A stretch of 64,000 bases of DNA from Bradyrhizobium macuxiense. Lineage in GTDB: Bacteria > Pseudomonadota > Alphaproteobacteria > Rhizobiales > Xanthobacteraceae. The notes below the pieces were generated by a model. It saw nothing but the letters and a program-made list of their open reading frames with translations. It did not search any database and had not been told where the DNA came from. Position 1 is the first letter of the stretch. The number at the start of each line of letters is the position of its first letter. Shown in pieces: positions 1-8,761 of the stretch. Location: assembly GCF_007993935.1 (NCBI RefSeq), contig NZ_VITY01000020.1, forward strand, positions 90,701 to 154,700, written 5' to 3'. A program made the translations under genes and the position numbers.

Positions 1-105
1 GTCATTGAGCAGGGCGATGCGCTCAGAAAAGCCTGCCTGGCGCAGCGACGCCGCGAGCTGGAAGCCGGCGTGGCCGGCGCCAACGATGACGACCGAGCCT
101 GTCAT
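1..105 (-). CDS. FAD-dependent ferredoxin reductase-like protein, N-terminal fragment
   Basis: Only the first 35 codons lie in the window; the gene runs off the left edge. The translation begins MTGSVVIVGAGHAGFQLAAS, a Rossmann FAD-binding motif (GxGxxG followed by a helix). The wording VGAGHAG.QLA.SLRQ is typical of the rhodocoxin/putidaredoxin reductase group, which passes electrons from NAD(P)H to a 2Fe-2S ferredoxin serving a P450 or ring-hydroxylating oxygenase. The start is the ATG at 105. The family is inferred from this motif alone, so another FAD/NAD(P)-dependent oxidoreductase is possible. Confidence 0.7.
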   Translation of the reverse strand, partial: MTGSVVIVGAGHAGFQLAASLRQAGFSERIALLND

Positions 106-421
106 CGGAACAACTCACATACACACGCGCAGGAGTGACCCATGCCGTTTTTTCTCCATCGATACTGGCTTGCCCCAGCCCCACGGGGCTTATATCTGCA
201 TCCGAAGCGGGCACACTTTTGCCACCTCGCAGGGGCCCGATGCAAAGCGGGTCCGCACTCGATCAGGCCGCGTGGCGCCGTCCCTTAGACAACACGGTTG
301 CACGGCCTCGACTGACGAACCAAGCCCCTTTCCCAATCAAGTAGCCCCCCTGCACGACACGCGGCAGGGAGGATACGATTCGCTTCGGTGCCGCGCCTTT
401 CGTCGTACTTCATGTCGGGAT
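106..421. other. intergenic stretch, no gene recognised
   Basis: This 316-base stretch separates the start of the ferredoxin reductase-like gene from the 3' end of the enoyl-CoA hydratase gene, both on the minus strand. I see no convincing protein, RNA gene or terminator. It should contain the promoter of the reductase gene. Confidence 0.5.
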
Positions 422-1201
422 CTACCTGCCCTGCCACTTCGGTGCACGCTTCTCTGAAAACGCCAGAGGCCCCTCGATGGCATCTTGCGAAGCGAACATC
501 GCCTCTATTGCTGGATAACGATCCTGATCCGTCAGCGCCTGCTCGAGCGACACGGAAAGCCCCTTCGCGACGGCCTGCTTCGAAGCACGAATCGACATCG
601 GAGAGTTTTTGCAGATTGTCTCGGCCCATCGTTGGGCCGCGGCTAAGGCCTCGCCCTGCGGCACCACTTCGTTGACGAAGCCTAGATCGTACCCCTCCCT
701 GGCGTTGACGTGGCGTCCCGTCAAGATCATTCCCAAAGCTCGTTTCTGCCCGATCTGTCGCGGCAGCCGGTGTAGACCACCCGCAAGCGCAGCGAGTCCC
801 ACACGGGGCTCGGGTAGCCCGAAAGTGCCATTCTCGGCGGCGATTATCAGATCGCAGGCAAGCGCGATTTCAAAGCCCCCTCCCATTGCAAGGCCATTGA
901 CAGCGGCGATGATGGGCTTGTCGCAGTCAAATCGAGCTGTGATTCCACCAAAGCCTCCCTTCCCCCACGCTTGGCTCTCGCCGGCCGCGCGCGCTTTCAG
1001 ATCGTCACCAGCGCAGAACGCTTTGTCGCCCGCACCGGTGACGATCGCAACCCATTGCTCAGGATCCACGGCGAATTGGTCGAACACCTTGCTGAGTTCA
1101 ATATGCGCCTCACTATGCAGGGCATTGTGCCGTTCAGGGCGCGACATCGTCACAATAGTGATTGGGCCCTTACGTTCTACATTGGAAAATTTTAAGCTCA
1201 T
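422..1201 (-). CDS. enoyl-CoA hydratase/isomerase (crotonase family)
   Basis: A 259-residue crotonase-fold protein, the normal family length. Both acid residues of classic enoyl-CoA hydratases are present: Glu111 in GGGFEIALACD and Glu131 in GLPEPRVGL. The CoA-binding and oxyanion-hole segment is AFCAGDDLK (about residues 61-69). It probably hydrates an unsaturated acyl-CoA in a ring-derived or dicarboxylic acid pathway; glutaryl-CoA dehydrogenase lies upstream on the same strand. I chose the ATG at 1201 because GGGAG sits just ahead of it, rather than an in-frame ATG 30 bases upstream. Two TTTCGAAA palindromes lie about 170 bases upstream, matching a motif near the glutaryl-CoA dehydrogenase gene. 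The substrate is not deducible. Confidence 0.9.
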   Translation of the reverse strand: MSLKFSNVERKGPITIVTMSRPERHNALHSEAHIELSKVFDQFAVDPEQWVAIVTGAGDKAFCAGDDLKARAAGESQAWGKGGFGGITARFDCDKPIIAAVNGLAMGGGFEIALACDLIIAAENGTFGLPEPRVGLAALAGGLHRLPRQIGQKRALGMILTGRHVNAREGYDLGFVNEVVPQGEALAAAQRWAETICKNSPMSIRASKQAVAKGLSVSLEQALTDQDRYPAIEAMFASQDAIEGPLAFSEKRAPKWQGR

Positions 1202-1351
1202 ATTTTGCTCCCGAAGACCTTTGATCATCATCTCGTTTGCGCAACGACGAAGCCCTGCCCAACTATTGAACCGGGCGCGAGCAGACGCGCCCGCTTTCGG
1301 CGCAGCAAGGACTACGACATCGACCGATCCACCATCGACGATTCGCTGATT

Positions 1352-1378
1352 ATTTCGAAATTTTTATTGATTTCGAAA
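1352..1378. promoter_or_regulatory. paired TTTCGAAA palindromes, candidate operator
   Basis: ATTTCGAAAT at 1352-1361 is a perfect palindrome, and a second TTTCGAAA lies at 1371-1378; their centres are 18 bases apart. They sit in an AT-rich patch upstream of the enoyl-CoA hydratase start at 1201. The same core recurs twice between the divergent genes at 4038 and 4322. A shared regulator is inferred; its identity is unknown. Confidence 0.45.
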
Positions 1379-1562
1379 ATCTCGTCCGGTACCTTATTCA
1401 GGTCCGGCCGCAGCTTCAAGGGCGCATTCGCGAGTTGGCTGTACGAGACGAGCTAGCGCTGCGAAGGGGGTGCGGCATAGCTCGCCGACAATTCCGGAAT
1501 TTGCCTAGCGAAGCTGCGACCGAGACACCTATTTGATTGGCGACGTTACCTCCCGAGACTAG

Positions 1563-1599
1563 GCCGGGGTCTCTCTATCCGAGACCCCGGCTCTTTTTT
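1563..1599 (+). terminator. intrinsic terminator without an obvious gene
   Basis: An 11-bp perfect stem (left arm 1563-1573, right arm 1581-1591, loop TCTATCC) is followed by a run of six T at 1594-1599. The T-run lies on the plus strand, so it would end a plus-strand transcript. No plus-strand gene lies immediately upstream, so the transcript could be a small RNA or a lost gene. Confidence 0.75.
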
Positions 1600-1812
1600 C
1601 GAAGCAAAACACCAGGTGTGAAGACCGGCGCTCGACGGAGCCGCGCTGGATCTGTGCAGCTCCCGTGCTCTTCAATTCGAAGCGAAAGCTGAAGCAATTG
1701 ATCCTTCCGTTCGCGGGAGCGCAAACGTCCTGCAGTCCTGCTTCAACCCGTTCGTGCCATCTCAACCCGAGTGATCTCACCGCACCCCACACGGGCGAGC
1801 CCGGCCATGAGC

Positions 1813-2682
1813 CTATCCGTCCGTTTCTTGCGCGACCGGATTGCTCAGCGTTCCGATATTTTCGATCTGCACGTCCACCAGATCGCCAGGCTTTAGGAAC
1901 ACCGGCGGCTTGCGTGCTGCGCCAACGCCCGCTGGAGTTCCCGTCACAATCACGTCGCCAGGCACCAGATCGAAGATGGTCGAGCAATATTCGATGAGGT
2001 GCGGAATTGGAAAGATCAGCAATGATGTGTTGGCAGATTGCATGACGGCGCCATTAACGCGCGTTTCGATCTTCAACTTTGAAGGATCCCCAATCTCATC
2101 AGGCGTAACCAACCAGGGCCCAAATGGACCAGTGCCGACGAAATTCTTGCCGGAGGCGATTTGCTGGGCGTGACGCTGCCAGTCGCGCACGCTCACGTCG
2201 TTGAAGATCGAATACCCTGCGATGTGGCTCCATGCATCGGCACGGCTTATGTGTCGTCCGGACTTGCCGATGATTACCGCAAGCTCGCCTTCCCAGTCGA
2301 GATCGAGTGAAACCTTCGGACGGACAATTGGCTGGTTATGCCCGACTTGGGAACGCCAGACGCGCAGAAAAATCGGCGGATAGCCCGTGATCTCGCGCTG
2401 GATTCCAGAGGCCAGTGACTCGTTATGATGATCTAGATAGTTGCGCACGGCGCAGACGATTTTCTCAGGCCGCGGAATGACCGGAAGGAAAGAAACGTCG
2501 GACAGCTTTGGGCCAGGCCGCTGAGCTGCCACGATGGCATCGCGCCGGGCAAAGTCGGAGCTGGCAATGAAATCGGCCAGCGTCGGATAGTTTGGAAGAG
2601 CCCGACTCAGATCGACGATGTCCTCCCCTGAAACGGCCCCCCACCCCTCTTTTCCGCCTTCGGAAAACGACAGCAACCTCAT
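1813..2682 (-). CDS. fumarylacetoacetate hydrolase (FAH) family protein
   Basis: A 289-residue protein of the FAH superfamily: an N-terminal domain that includes MRLLSFSEGGKEGWG, then the catalytic beta-roll. Family hallmarks are visible: CAVRNYLDHH, DWEGELAVIIGKSGRHI with the acidic metal ligands, GYSIFNDVSVRDWQ and PGDVIVTGTPAGVG. Members hydrolyse or hydrate 2-oxo-enoic acids and acylpyruvates using Mg2+ or Mn2+, often after aromatic ring cleavage. The start at 2682 has AAGGA ahead of it; the longer upstream reading lacks family sequence. It lies 159 bases downstream of the glutaryl-CoA dehydrogenase gene and may be co-transcribed with it. The nearby extradiol dioxygenase suggests it acts on a ring-fission product, but the exact reaction is unproven. 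Confidence 0.9.
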   Translation of the reverse strand: MRLLSFSEGGKEGWGAVSGEDIVDLSRALPNYPTLADFIASSDFARRDAIVAAQRPGPKLSDVSFLPVIPRPEKIVCAVRNYLDHHNESLASGIQREITGYPPIFLRVWRSQVGHNQPIVRPKVSLDLDWEGELAVIIGKSGRHISRADAWSHIAGYSIFNDVSVRDWQRHAQQIASGKNFVGTGPFGPWLVTPDEIGDPSKLKIETRVNGAVMQSANTSLLIFPIPHLIEYCSTIFDLVPGDVIVTGTPAGVGAARKPPVFLKPGDLVDVQIENIGTLSNPVAQETDG

Positions 2683-2841
2683 ATCGAAGTGTCCTTTCTG
2701 GTGCATTTTTCGAGGAGCGGGATTGCCTCTACAAAGCAATCGCACTCAAGGGCAGACGTCCGCATGCCTGATCGGTTTCTGAACGAGCTAGTTAAGACGC
2801 TATTCTCTCCAGGCTTCGCCAGTTCACCGCAGGGAGCCCTG

Positions 2842-4038
2842 TCAGAAAAAGGCCTGCAACCCCGTCTGGGCGCGCCCGAGGATCAGGGCGTGAACATCGT
2901 GCGCGCCTTCGTACGTATTGACTGTTTCGAGATTCAGCATGTGCCGCATCACGGGGAAGTCGTCTGAGATGCCGTTGCCCCCATGCATGTCGCGCGCCAT
3001 CCGCGCAATATCGAGTGCCTTTCCGCAATTGTTTCGTTTGATCAAGCTGATTGCCTCGGGAGCCATTTGTCCGCTGTCGAACAGCCGGCCCACGCGCAGG
3101 GCCGCCTGAAGGCCGAGCGTGATTTCGGTTTGCATGTCCGCCAATTTCTTCTGATAAAGCTGGGTATTGGCGAGCGGACGCCCGAACTGCCTGCGATCCA
3201 GGCCATACTGACGCGCGGCGTGCCAGCAGGTCTCCGCAGCGCCCATGGCTCCCCAGGCAATGCCATAACGAGCTCTGTTCAGGCAACCGAACGGGCCCGA
3301 CAAGCCCTGAGCACCGGGCAACAGCGCGTCCTCGCCAAGTTCTACATTGTCCATCACGATTTCACCGGTTATCGAGGCGCGCAGCGATAGCTTGCCCTCG
3401 ATTTTCGGAGCCGACAGCCCAGCGGTCCCCTTGTCCAGGAGGAAGCCACGGATCTGTCCTTCATGAGCATCTGACTTTGCCCATACGAGGAAGACATGGG
3501 CAATCGGCGCGTTGGTGATCCACATTTTCGTGCCGATCAGCCGGTATCCACCAGCAATCTTGACGGCTCGTGTTTTCATTCCACCTGGATCAGAGCCGGC
3601 ATCAGGCTCAGTTAGACCGAAACACCCGATCCACTCGCCAGCCGCCAGTTTCGGAAGATACTTCGACCGTTGCGCCTCCGTGCCGTACTCACAAATCGGG
3701 TACATCACCAAGGATGATTGCACGGACATCATCGAGCGGTAGCCGCTATCGACCCGTTCAACCTCACGGGCAATAAGGCCGTAGGCCACATAGCTGGCGC
3801 CGATGCCCCCATAAGTCTCCGGCGTGGTCGCACCGAGCAGACCCAGCGAGCCCATCTCTTGAAATATAGCGGGATCAGTTCGCTCATCGCGAAACGCTTG
3901 GCGGATCCGCGGAACCAGGCGCCCCTGCGCGTAAGCACGTGCAGTGTCGCGGATCATACGCTCGTCCTCGGCCAACTGCTCCTCAATGAGGAGCGGATCA
4001 TGCCAAACGAAGGAAGTCTGGCCGTTCACGTTTGCCAT
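2842..4038 (-). CDS. gcdH: glutaryl-CoA dehydrogenase
   Basis: A 398-residue acyl-CoA dehydrogenase that looks like glutaryl-CoA dehydrogenase along its whole length. It has the GYRSMMSVQSSLVMYPI segment, the FAD-contact region CFGLTEPDAGSDPGGM, and the catalytic base Glu377 in NTYEGAHDVHALILGRAQTG, a signature of this subgroup. The enzyme oxidises and decarboxylates glutaryl-CoA to crotonyl-CoA in lysine, tryptophan or benzoyl-CoA breakdown. An enoyl-CoA hydratase gene downstream could take the next step. The gene is divergent from the extradiol dioxygenase gene, and a TTTTCGAAAA palindrome lies about 80 bases upstream of its start. The Shine-Dalgarno sequence is weak. Confidence 0.93.
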   Translation of the reverse strand: MANVNGQTSFVWHDPLLIEEQLAEDERMIRDTARAYAQGRLVPRIRQAFRDERTDPAIFQEMGSLGLLGATTPETYGGIGASYVAYGLIAREVERVDSGYRSMMSVQSSLVMYPICEYGTEAQRSKYLPKLAAGEWIGCFGLTEPDAGSDPGGMKTRAVKIAGGYRLIGTKMWITNAPIAHVFLVWAKSDAHEGQIRGFLLDKGTAGLSAPKIEGKLSLRASITGEIVMDNVELGEDALLPGAQGLSGPFGCLNRARYGIAWGAMGAAETCWHAARQYGLDRRQFGRPLANTQLYQKKLADMQTEITLGLQAALRVGRLFDSGQMAPEAISLIKRNNCGKALDIARMARDMHGGNGISDDFPVMRHMLNLETVNTYEGAHDVHALILGRAQTGLQAFF

Positions 4039-4118
4039 ACTGCTTTCTCATGGTGGTTCAAATTGAACGCGCAAGTCGCTTCGGCTGCGGATTTCAGCCC
4101 CATCACCCGCTACAGGTA

Positions 4119-4260
4119 TTTTCGAAAAAATGCAAATGGCCAGTTCCACCAGTGAGCCATAAGGATCGTTGAAGATCGTCAAATCCTCGATTTTTGCACT
4201 CGTTATGGTACTTCAACGGCCTATTCGTCACTAAAGCCCACCAAATTATTTTCGAAAATA
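4119..4260. promoter_or_regulatory. two TTTTCGAAAA palindromes in a divergent promoter
   Basis: TTTTCGAAAA lies at 4119-4128 and the 14-base perfect palindrome TATTTTCGAAAATA at 4247-4260. They sit about 81 bases upstream of gcdH (minus) and 62 bases upstream of the dioxygenase gene (plus). The core matches the pair at 1352-1378, so one repressor or activator may control all three genes. This is inferred from sequence only. Confidence 0.5.
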
Positions 4261-4321
4261 GTTGCCCTCGGCGCGCCAGTTCGGTACAGGAAAACTGACA
4301 TAGGAACATCGGGAGAGCACA

Positions 4322-5224
4322 ATGACGCATCTTGTGCACGCAATCGGGCACTTAAAGATCAACACAACCGTCACCGAAGCCGCCGTAAGGGAAGCAACCG
4401 AAATACTGGGGCTCCACGTCACCCATTCTGACGAAAAACAGGTCTGGTTGAGCTCGAACGGACGCGCTGCGGAGTTGGTCTTGTTACGCGCCAACGAAAA
4501 CTCAACGCATACGATCGGATTGGAGGCGCTGACACGCGATGCCGTGCGGGAAGCAGCATCGAGGGTCGAAGCGGCTGGATGCCGAATCCTCTCAAGCGAG
4601 CCGAGCCTTGACTGTATGGCCGCTGGCGTCACCTTTGCCACCCCAGATGGGTTGCGGTTCGAGATTCACACGCCGGTTCGCGATGTTATCTACAACAGGC
4701 GCCATGCGACGACAGGGGTTGGCGCCAGCCGCATGGATCACATCAACATCATTTCGCCGGATCCGGTGGCGACCCGCGCTCAGCTCGAAGTCATCGGCGG
4801 CCTAAGGCTCTCGGAGCGAATGGTGAACGAGAGTCTGAGCTGGATGTACGGTGGCAATCGTCAGCATCACATTCTCGGGCTGGTGAAGGGAAAGGTTGGC
4901 CTTCATCACTATTCGTTTGAGTTCCTCGAATTCAACCAATACCTGCGGCTCGGGGATACCTTGGATCGCTTCGACAAGCAGATGCTCTGGGGACCGGGGC
5001 GCCATCGCCCGGGCGACAACACATATGCCTACTACACGGACCCCAGCGGAGCGATGGTCGAATGCTCGGGCAGTATGGCCCTGATCGCGGATGATGCCGC
5101 GTTCACGCCCAACGTGATCACCAACCTGGCACGGCCGGGCAACGTCCGTGACATGAACGTCTGGGGGACACCTGCGCCGCTCGAATGGCGCGAGTTTCAT
5201 TTTCCTTTTGCCTCAATCGATTGA
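4322..5224 (+). CDS. two-domain extradiol ring-cleavage dioxygenase (VOC superfamily)
   Basis: A 300-residue protein of two VOC domains, the architecture of type I extradiol dioxygenases such as 2,3-dihydroxybiphenyl and catechol 2,3-dioxygenases. The C-terminal domain carries the expected Fe(II) ligands: His140 in RMDHINI, His195/His196 in GLHHYSFEF and Glu247 in GAMVECSG. The fold-typical FLEFNQYLRLGDTLD segment lies between. It should cleave a catechol-type ring next to the hydroxyls. GGGAG precedes the ATG. An alpha/beta hydrolase gene follows after 71 bases and could split the ring-fission product. The aromatic substrate cannot be read from sequence. Confidence 0.88.
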   Translation: MTHLVHAIGHLKINTTVTEAAVREATEILGLHVTHSDEKQVWLSSNGRAAELVLLRANENSTHTIGLEALTRDAVREAASRVEAAGCRILSSEPSLDCMAAGVTFATPDGLRFEIHTPVRDVIYNRRHATTGVGASRMDHINIISPDPVATRAQLEVIGGLRLSERMVNESLSWMYGGNRQHHILGLVKGKVGLHHYSFEFLEFNQYLRLGDTLDRFDKQMLWGPGRHRPGDNTYAYYTDPSGAMVECSGSMALIADDAAFTPNVITNLARPGNVRDMNVWGTPAPLEWREFHFPFASID

Positions 5225-5295
5225 GCAGCAGCCCAATCCCGCCTTCCCAAGTCGTAGCCCAACTACGGTCTCGTAATTAAGCAAGGTACCCGCTC

Positions 5296-6177
5296 ATGCT
5301 GGAAAAGCTTTCGTTCTATTCGGATGGTCTGAAGTTATCGGCGGTCCTCCACATCCCGGAGAGCAGGAAGCCGGGTCAGCGACTTCCGGCTTTTATCGTT
5401 CTGCATGGTTTTGTGGGATCGAAGGACGAGTCGCATGCGGAAATTCAAGCGCGCATGCTCGAGCAGATGGGCTATGCGGCACTGCGTTTCGACTTTCGAT
5501 GCTGCGGAGAAAGCGAAGGTGAGCGAGCGCAAGTCCGCTGCTTCGACCAGGTCGCGGATACCAAGAATGCGCTGACTTTTCTGGCCACGCGCGAGGAGAT
5601 CGATCCCGAACGCATCGGTGTTGTTGGCCATAGCTTTGGCGCGGCGGTCGCGGTGTACACCGCTGGCGTGGACAGCCGCTTCGCCTGCGTTATTTCGTCC
5701 TGCGGCTGGGGCGATGGCGAACGCAAGTTCCGGGGGCAGCACCCTACGCCTGACGCTTGGGAAAAGTTTGCGGGGCTTCTCGATAGCGGACGCAAACACA
5801 AGCGAGAGACAGGCGAGAGTATGTGGATTTCCCGCTTCGATGCGGTTCCGATTCCCGAGGCGCTGCGCAAGAACCTTTCTCCGAAAGCGATCATGGAAAT
5901 TCCAGTAGAGACTGCATGGAGTATGTACAACTTCCGCGCCGATGACGTCGTCGCCAACATCGCACCGCGTCCGATCCTGTTTCTCCACACGGCCAACGAT
6001 GTCATCACTCCAACTGAGCAATCGATCCGCATGTTTGAGAAAGCCGGTAATCCGGCCGAACTCGTTCTGATTACCGGTACATCTCATTTTCCTCTCGCGG
6101 AGAAAGATGCGCCGCGAACAAAGTCCATCATCAAGGGATGGCTCGAAAAATTCTTCCCGTCTCCGCTGGGAGCCTAG
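5296..6177 (+). CDS. alpha/beta hydrolase
   Basis: A 293-residue serine hydrolase. It shows LHGF (oxyanion region, about residue 36), the nucleophile elbow GHSFG with Ser113, an acidic residue in LHTANDVITP and the catalytic His in TGTSHFPL. The family includes esterases, peptidase-S9-like enzymes and carbon-carbon hydrolases of meta-cleavage pathways. Its place right after the extradiol dioxygenase gene supports hydrolysis of a ring-cleavage product, or release of a ring substrate from an ester. The stop codon is one base from the start of the next gene, so the three genes very probably form one operon. Confidence 0.88.
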   Translation: MLEKLSFYSDGLKLSAVLHIPESRKPGQRLPAFIVLHGFVGSKDESHAEIQARMLEQMGYAALRFDFRCCGESEGERAQVRCFDQVADTKNALTFLATREEIDPERIGVVGHSFGAAVAVYTAGVDSRFACVISSCGWGDGERKFRGQHPTPDAWEKFAGLLDSGRKHKRETGESMWISRFDAVPIPEALRKNLSPKAIMEIPVETAWSMYNFRADDVVANIAPRPILFLHTANDVITPTEQSIRMFEKAGNPAELVLITGTSHFPLAEKDAPRTKSIIKGWLEKFFPSPLGA

Positions 6178-6178
6178 G

Positions 6179-7237
6179 ATGGGCGCGGCGTCCTCGACCA
6201 AGAAGAATATCGCACACTCGGACTTGCTTGCATTCGCCGCCGCGCTCCTCAAGGCCGGTGGTTTTGCGGCGCATCAGGCAGACCAGACGGCTGAAATCCT
6301 GGTCTGGGCCAATTTGCGCGGCATCGACTCACATGGAGTTCTGCGCATCCCGCGTTATGTCGAAATGGTGGAGCTCGGCCTGATCAATCCATCCGCAGAG
6401 ATCTCCGAGGTAACCTCCAAGGGAGCAATGTGCGTGGTCGACGCGGATTGTTCTCCCGGCGCAGTAGCGATGAACTACGCTACGCGGATGGCCCTGCTCC
6501 GGGCGGATGATCACGGCCTTGGCTGGTGCTCCGTGCGCGGGATGACCCATGCAGGAGCCATTGGTTTCTATGCCGAAAGGATCGCCAAACAGGGCCGCGT
6601 TGCAATCGTCATGACGGCATCGAAGCCGCTAATGGTTTATTTCGGCTCCAGAGCTGAAGGCGTGTCGACCAATCCGCTCGCGATCGCAGCCCCCACCCTC
6701 GATCCCAACCGCCCTCTTCTCCTTGATATGTCGACCGCAGCGGTCGCACTCGGAAAGATTATGGCCGCCAAGGACGCCGGCGTCGCCATTCCACCGGGCT
6801 GGGGGGTCGATCAGACTGGACAGGAAACGACAGATCCAGCGAAGGTCAAGGCTGTTCTACCCATGGCCGGTCCGAAGGGTTCGGGCCTGTCACTCATGAT
6901 CGAGGTCCTTGCCAGCGTATTATCCGGCAATCCGCTCGTCGCCGCGGCCCTGAACCGGGGTGGCGATCCTGGAGCAAACGGATTGGTTGTCGCGCTCGAT
7001 CCGACAGCCTTCTGCTCCGACACTTCGTTCGCGGGGAGCGTTAGCGAGCTGTGCGAGGCGATCAAGAAGCTGCCCCCGGCGGTCGACACTGAAGGACTTT
7101 ATCTTCCAGGCGAACGAGGCTTTAACGAGATGGAACGCCGACTGCGTTCGGGAATTCCGGTACCCGCAGGAACCCTATCCAGGTTGGCGGCGCTTGCTTC
7201 AAAGCTCGGCATAAGCGTTGCGCAAGCGCTCCAATAG
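6179..7237 (+). CDS. Ldh2-type malate/L-lactate/ureidoglycolate dehydrogenase
   Basis: A 352-residue NAD(P)-dependent dehydrogenase of the Ldh_2 family, which uses a fold unlike that of classic lactate dehydrogenases. Signatures are RGIDSHGVLRIPRYVEM (catalytic His in SHG), STNPLAIAAPT, LLLDMSTAAVALGKI, GPKGSGLSLMIEVL and the C-terminal LPGERG. Members reduce or oxidise 2-hydroxy/2-oxo acids. The ATG at 6179 begins one base after the previous stop and follows GGGAG, so it is preferred over an upstream in-frame ATG. In this operon it may handle a 2-oxo or 2-hydroxy acid released after ring cleavage. The substrate is unknown. Confidence 0.9.
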   Translation: MGAASSTKKNIAHSDLLAFAAALLKAGGFAAHQADQTAEILVWANLRGIDSHGVLRIPRYVEMVELGLINPSAEISEVTSKGAMCVVDADCSPGAVAMNYATRMALLRADDHGLGWCSVRGMTHAGAIGFYAERIAKQGRVAIVMTASKPLMVYFGSRAEGVSTNPLAIAAPTLDPNRPLLLDMSTAAVALGKIMAAKDAGVAIPPGWGVDQTGQETTDPAKVKAVLPMAGPKGSGLSLMIEVLASVLSGNPLVAAALNRGGDPGANGLVVALDPTAFCSDTSFAGSVSELCEAIKKLPPAVDTEGLYLPGERGFNEMERRLRSGIPVPAGTLSRLAALASKLGISVAQALQ

Positions 7238-7576
7238 TCGGTGGCAGCCTGCCCGCGTGCGCCCATCGGCATACGCGTTTCGACTGCGTTTGACGATTTT
7301 GCTCCCCCGAGCCGCTCGAAGAGCGTTACACTGGCCTGTTGGCCTGCAATTCGGTGAGCCCGTCGCGCTCCGTTACGATTGCGGCGGGCCGACCTAAATG
7401 CTGACAATACCCCCGGTCGTGGCGATTGCGCCGACCAAGATGTGAAGATGGCTCCGCTATCGCGGAGCGGGCCTAGAAATCCCTTGAGACTTGTCGGACC
7501 AATTGCCATGCTTGGAGACGGCGGACGAGCACAATTGGAACCAGCCGCTAGATCGGAAGAGCTGAGCGCCGATCTC
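7238..7576. other. convergent intergenic stretch
   Basis: This 339-base stretch lies between the 3' ends of a plus-strand and a minus-strand gene. The only structure noticed is a 7-bp hairpin (GCTCCGC/GCGGAGC, 7451-7468) without a T-run. No gene was recognised. Confidence 0.4.
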
Positions 7577-8761
7577 TCAGCCAGCACGTTCGTAAAGCGT
7601 GACGACGCAGGCGCCGCCGAGACCGAGATTGTGCTGTAGTCCGATCCGGGCGTCCTCGACCTGCGTCGCCTCGGCAGTGCCACGCAGTTGCCTAGTGAGC
7701 TCGTAACATTGGGCCAGTCCAGTCGCCCCAAGAGGATGTCCCTTTGAAAGTAGCCCTCCGGAGGGGTTTGTCACGCACTTGCCGCCGTACGTATTGTCGC
7801 CATCCACGATGAACCGCTCCGCATCGCCTTCGGGGCACAGCCCGAGTGCTTCGTAGCTGATCAGCTCATTATGGGCGAAGCAGTCGTGCAGCTCGACGAC
7901 GTCGACGTCGTTGGGTGCGATGCTCGCGCGTTCGTATACGTTGCAGGCGGCCGCCTTGGTCATGTCGTATCCAACCAACTTCATCATGTCTTGTGACGCA
8001 AAAGTTGATGGCGTATCGGTGGTCATGGATTGTGCGCGAATGCTGACGTCCATGCGCAGTCCGTGACGCAACGCGTACTGCTCGGAGACAAGTATCGCGG
8101 CCGCGGCACCGCATGTTGGCGGGCAGGCCATCAGGCGGGTCATCACCCCGGGCCAGATCATCATATCGCCCATGACGTCCTCGAAGGTGAGTTCCTTTCG
8201 AAACAGCGCGAGCGGATTGTTTTTGGCGTGCCGGCTTGCTTTGGCCCGGACCTTGGCGAATGTTTCCAAAGACGTGCCGTATTTCTTCATGTGACTAAGG
8301 CCGGCGCCGCCGAAATAGCGCAGGGCAATCGGTACGCCGGGCGCCTCGACCAATTTGTCGGCCAAGGCGTCAAACTCTTCGAATGGGCTCGGCCGATCCG
8401 TGAAGACTGCGCCCAGGGCGCCAGGTTTCATCTGCTCAAACCCGAGCGCCAGAATACAATCTGCGGCGCCGCTTTCCACCGCCTGGCGCGCAAGGTAAAG
8501 CGCCGTCGAGCCGGTCGAGCAATTGTTGTTGACGTTGATGACCGGGATTCCGGTCATCCCGACAGGATACACTGCGCGCTGACCTGCCGTGGAGTCGCCG
8601 TATACGTAGCCCACATATGCCTGCTGGACAGCGCCGTAGTCGAGATTGGCATCACCAAGAGCGCGGCGCGTCGCCTCGGCTCCCATCGTCGTATAAGGGT
8701 CGCTCGCGCCTGGTTTAGCGAAGGGAATCATTCCAACGCCGGCTACGTAGACTTTTGACAT
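7577..8761 (-). CDS. thiolase of the SCP-x/lipid-transfer type
   Basis: A 394-residue thiolase-superfamily protein, related to the SCP-x thiolase domain rather than to FadA. The nucleophilic Cys81 sits in VNNNCSTGSTAL. The catalytic His residues appear in VVELHDCFAHNE and SKGHPLGATG, and a final glycine-rich LGLGGACVVTLYE closes the fold. These enzymes cleave or form 3-oxoacyl-CoA, often with branched or ring-derived chains. GGAGG stands just ahead of the ATG at 8761. The gene converges on the dioxygenase operon and could release acetyl-CoA or propionyl-CoA at the end of that route; this link is inferred from position. Confidence 0.9.
   Translation of the reverse strand: MSKVYVAGVGMIPFAKPGASDPYTTMGAEATRRALGDANLDYGAVQQAYVGYVYGDSTAGQRAVYPVGMTGIPVINVNNNCSTGSTALYLARQAVESGAADCILALGFEQMKPGALGAVFTDRPSPFEEFDALADKLVEAPGVPIALRYFGGAGLSHMKKYGTSLETFAKVRAKASRHAKNNPLALFRKELTFEDVMGDMMIWPGVMTRLMACPPTCGAAAAILVSEQYALRHGLRMDVSIRAQSMTTDTPSTFASQDMMKLVGYDMTKAAACNVYERASIAPNDVDVVELHDCFAHNELISYEALGLCPEGDAERFIVDGDNTYGGKCVTNPSGGLLSKGHPLGATGLAQCYELTRQLRGTAEATQVEDARIGLQHNLGLGGACVVTLYERAG

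Larger units (their letters stand above)
1202..1812. other. long intergenic region with paired palindromes and an orphan terminator
   Basis: These 611 bases between two minus-strand genes hold no convincing protein gene. They contain an AT-rich patch with two TTTCGAAA palindromes (1352-1378), which is the likely control region of the downstream hydratase gene. A strong plus-strand intrinsic terminator (1563-1599) has no annotated plus-strand gene ahead of it. Confidence 0.6.

Noticed and set aside
4322..5224. Lactoylglutathione lyase (glyoxalase I)
   Set aside because: The two-domain layout and C-terminal His-His-Glu set match extradiol dioxygenases better.
7451..7468. A 7-bp hairpin between convergent genes as a terminator
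   Set aside because: Short stem and no T-run on either strand.
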